This document shows, in pieces, positions 62,669-64,000 of a stretch of 64,000 bases of DNA (the first letter of the stretch is position 1; every line of letters begins with the position of its first letter). The position numbers were made by a program, and so were the translations under genes. The notes beneath the pieces were generated by a model, which did no database searches, was not told the origin of the DNA, and saw nothing but the letters and a program-made list of their open reading frames with translations. Origin of the DNA: Lewinellaceae bacterium (GTDB taxonomy: Bacteria; Bacteroidota; Bacteroidia; Chitinophagales; Saprospiraceae); assembly GCA_020636135.1 (NCBI GenBank), contig JACJYK010000003.1, positions 186,001 to 250,000 on the forward strand, in the 5' to 3' direction.

Positions 62669-64000
62669 ATGAATCAAGAAAATGCACGGCTGGATGCTCA
62701 AGCCTCCGGCCAGGAAAACTGGCTTAAATGGGGACCTTATCTTTCCGAACGACAATGGGGTACCGTCCGTGAAGACTATTCGGCAGATGGGGATGCCTGG
62801 AATTATATATCCCACGACATGGCACGATCCCGGGCTTACCGCTGGGGAGAAGACGGGCTATCCGGCATCAGTGATGACCAACAGATCCTGTGTTTTAGTG
62901 TTTCCTACTGGAATGGCCGGGATCCAATCCTGAAAGAACGGTTATTTGGCCTGACCAATAAGGAAGGAAATCACGGAGAGGATGTAAAAGAGCTGTACTT
63001 CTATCTGGACAATACACCGTCCCATGCCTGGATGGAACACCTTTATCTGTACCCATGTCAGGCTTTTCCCTACGACGAACTGATCCAGGTAAACGGAAGC
63101 AGAGACCGGCTTCAGCCGGAGTACGAACTGACTGATACCGATTGCTGGAAAAAAGGAGGCTGGTTCGCCTGCCGGACAAGGTATGCAAAAGCTTCTCCTG
63201 ATGACATTCTGATCGAAATCCGGATTTCCAACCACAGCCAGGAGGAACAAACCATTACGGTCCTGCCTACCCTTTGGTTTCGTAATACCTGGATCCTGGA
63301 TGGCAAGCGGCCGGTGATAGTACCCTGTGAGCAAGGGGTGAAGGCCACCCACCCGGAATCAGGCGATACGTATCTATGGTTTGAGCGGCCTGAACATTTG
63401 CTTTTTACCGAAAACGACACCAACATGGAAAGGTGTTTTGGTGTCACCAATGTGTCTCCCTATGTCAAAGATTATTTTCATCGGGTGATTTGCAATGGGG
63501 ATACGAGTGATATTGCCGGAAAGCAAAGTGGAACGAAGTGCGCGCCCGTATATATCCTTAATTTGGGACCAGGAAAATCTTCTACTATACGAGTCAGACT
63601 CACCAATTATGTGCTGGATAATGCATTGAATGAAGAATTATTTTCCAATATTTTAACAAAAAGAAAAAAAGAATCCACTGCGTTCTATCAACAGGTATTT
63701 CAACGGATAAAAAAGGAAAGCATTTCGGATACGGAACAACTGATCCGTCGGCAGGCTTTATCAGGATTGTTATGGAATAAACAATTTTACCGCTATCAGG
63801 TCTCGACCTGGCTGGATGGCGATCCGAATTTACCGCCACCACCACCTGGCCACGATCAGATACGGAATACCGACTGGAGGAATGTAAATGCTGCGGATGT
63901 CATTTCTATGCCGGACACCTGGGAATATCCCTGGTTCGCCGCCTGGGATCTTGCATTCCAATGCGTAGCACTTGCAGCCGTAGATCCTGCCTTTTCCAAG
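62669..64000 (+). CDS. GH63-like glucosidase (3' end cut off by window)
   Basis: The first 444 residues of a larger protein; the frame is open to the last base. No signal peptide, so probably cytoplasmic. The N-terminal beta-sandwich region contains WGTVREDYSADGDAWNYI and SRAYRWGEDGLSG, and the start of the (alpha/alpha)6 barrel shows MPDTWEYPWFAAWDLAFQ, which I recognise from bacterial GH63 / mannosyl-oligosaccharide-glucosidase-like proteins of about 880 residues. Members hydrolyse small glucosides such as glucosylglycerate or mannosylglycerate, or release glucose from oligosaccharides. Located 14 bp after pgl, it may feed glucose into the oxidative pentose phosphate branch. Confidence 0.85.
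   Translation, partial: MNQENARLDAQASGQENWLKWGPYLSERQWGTVREDYSADGDAWNYISHDMARSRAYRWGEDGLSGISDDQQILCFSVSYWNGRDPILKERLFGLTNKEGNHGEDVKELYFYLDNTPSHAWMEHLYLYPCQAFPYDELIQVNGSRDRLQPEYELTDTDCWKKGGWFACRTRYAKASPDDILIEIRISNHSQEEQTITVLPTLWFRNTWILDGKRPVIVPCEQGVKATHPESGDTYLWFERPEHLLFTENDTNMERCFGVTNVSPYVKDYFHRVICNGDTSDIAGKQSGTKCAPVYILNLGPGKSSTIRVRLTNYVLDNALNEELFSNILTKRKKESTAFYQQVFQRIKKESISDTEQLIRRQALSGLLWNKQFYRYQVSTWLDGDPNLPPPPPGHDQIRNTDWRNVNAADVISMPDTWEYPWFAAWDLAFQCVALAAVDPAFSK

Noticed and set aside
1..64000. Mobile elements, prophage, toxin-antitoxin or defence islands
   Set aside because: No transposase, integrase, phage structural, restriction or toxin motifs seen; nearly all genes are housekeeping or envelope families.

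Overview
The window is an ordinary-looking chromosomal segment from a member of the Bacteroidota, most like Saprospiria or a related environmental class. The reasons are gene families typical of that phylum (DUF4270, DUF4290, DUF6427, a one-domain starch-synthase-like protein, a TonB-dependent receptor with a carboxypeptidase-like N-terminal module, BshA for bacillithiol), weak or absent Shine-Dalgarno sequences, and at least eleven exact matches to the Bacteroidota -7 promoter motif TAnnTTTG in front of genes. Genus and species cannot be read from the sequence. I see no insertion sequence, prophage, integrase, CRISPR array, rRNA or replication origin.

Layout. 1-7.1 kb: 3' part of lgt, a glycosyltransferase with a CotH-like secreted protein, nadB, recX, a small MscS channel and a HAD phosphatase. 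7.1-16.8 kb: a tRNA with anticodon CAU, a TfoX-N protein, an S9 peptidase, a DUF1295 membrane protein, an AhpD-like protein, a class V aminotransferase, a two-domain M16 lipoprotein peptidase and a metallophosphoesterase. 16.8-22.0 kb (minus strand): bshA followed by flippase, Wzz-like and O-antigen-ligase-like genes for a surface polysaccharide. 22.1-27.5 kb: a CarH-like MerR regulator, two tandem long-chain acyl-CoA synthetases and an outer-membrane barrel protein. 27.5-33.2 kb: mnmG with a secreted unknown, then a conserved unknown overlapping an M15 lipoprotein peptidase. 33.1-40.0 kb (minus strand): fni, HMG-CoA reductase and a GHMP kinase (mevalonate route to isoprenoids), then a sugar isomerase/epimerase overlapping a TonB-dependent receptor. 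40.0-44.6 kb: a TPR protein, then rplM-rpsI-rpsB-tsf-(terminator)-pyrH. 44.7-52.5 kb: a DUF819 transporter-like protein, a degenerate GT5 protein, DUF4270, DUF4290, murA, a polyprenyl synthase and DUF6427. 52.7-58.9 kb: a DsbD-like thiol reductase, a Tat-signal aminotransferase, lpxD and a type II NADH dehydrogenase. 59.0-64.0 kb: gnd-zwf-pgl (oxidative pentose phosphate branch) followed by the 5' part of a GH63-like glucosidase that runs off the window.

No gene cluster here is convincingly a new defence or mobile system. The most interesting items are the degenerate glycogen-synthase-like domain beside DUF4270/DUF4290/murA, a MurA with Asp in place of the fosfomycin-target Cys, a promoter lying on top of a terminator in front of murA, the divergent first copy of the acyl-CoA synthetase pair behind a regulator with an altered B12 site, and three or four secreted or conserved proteins of unknown function.
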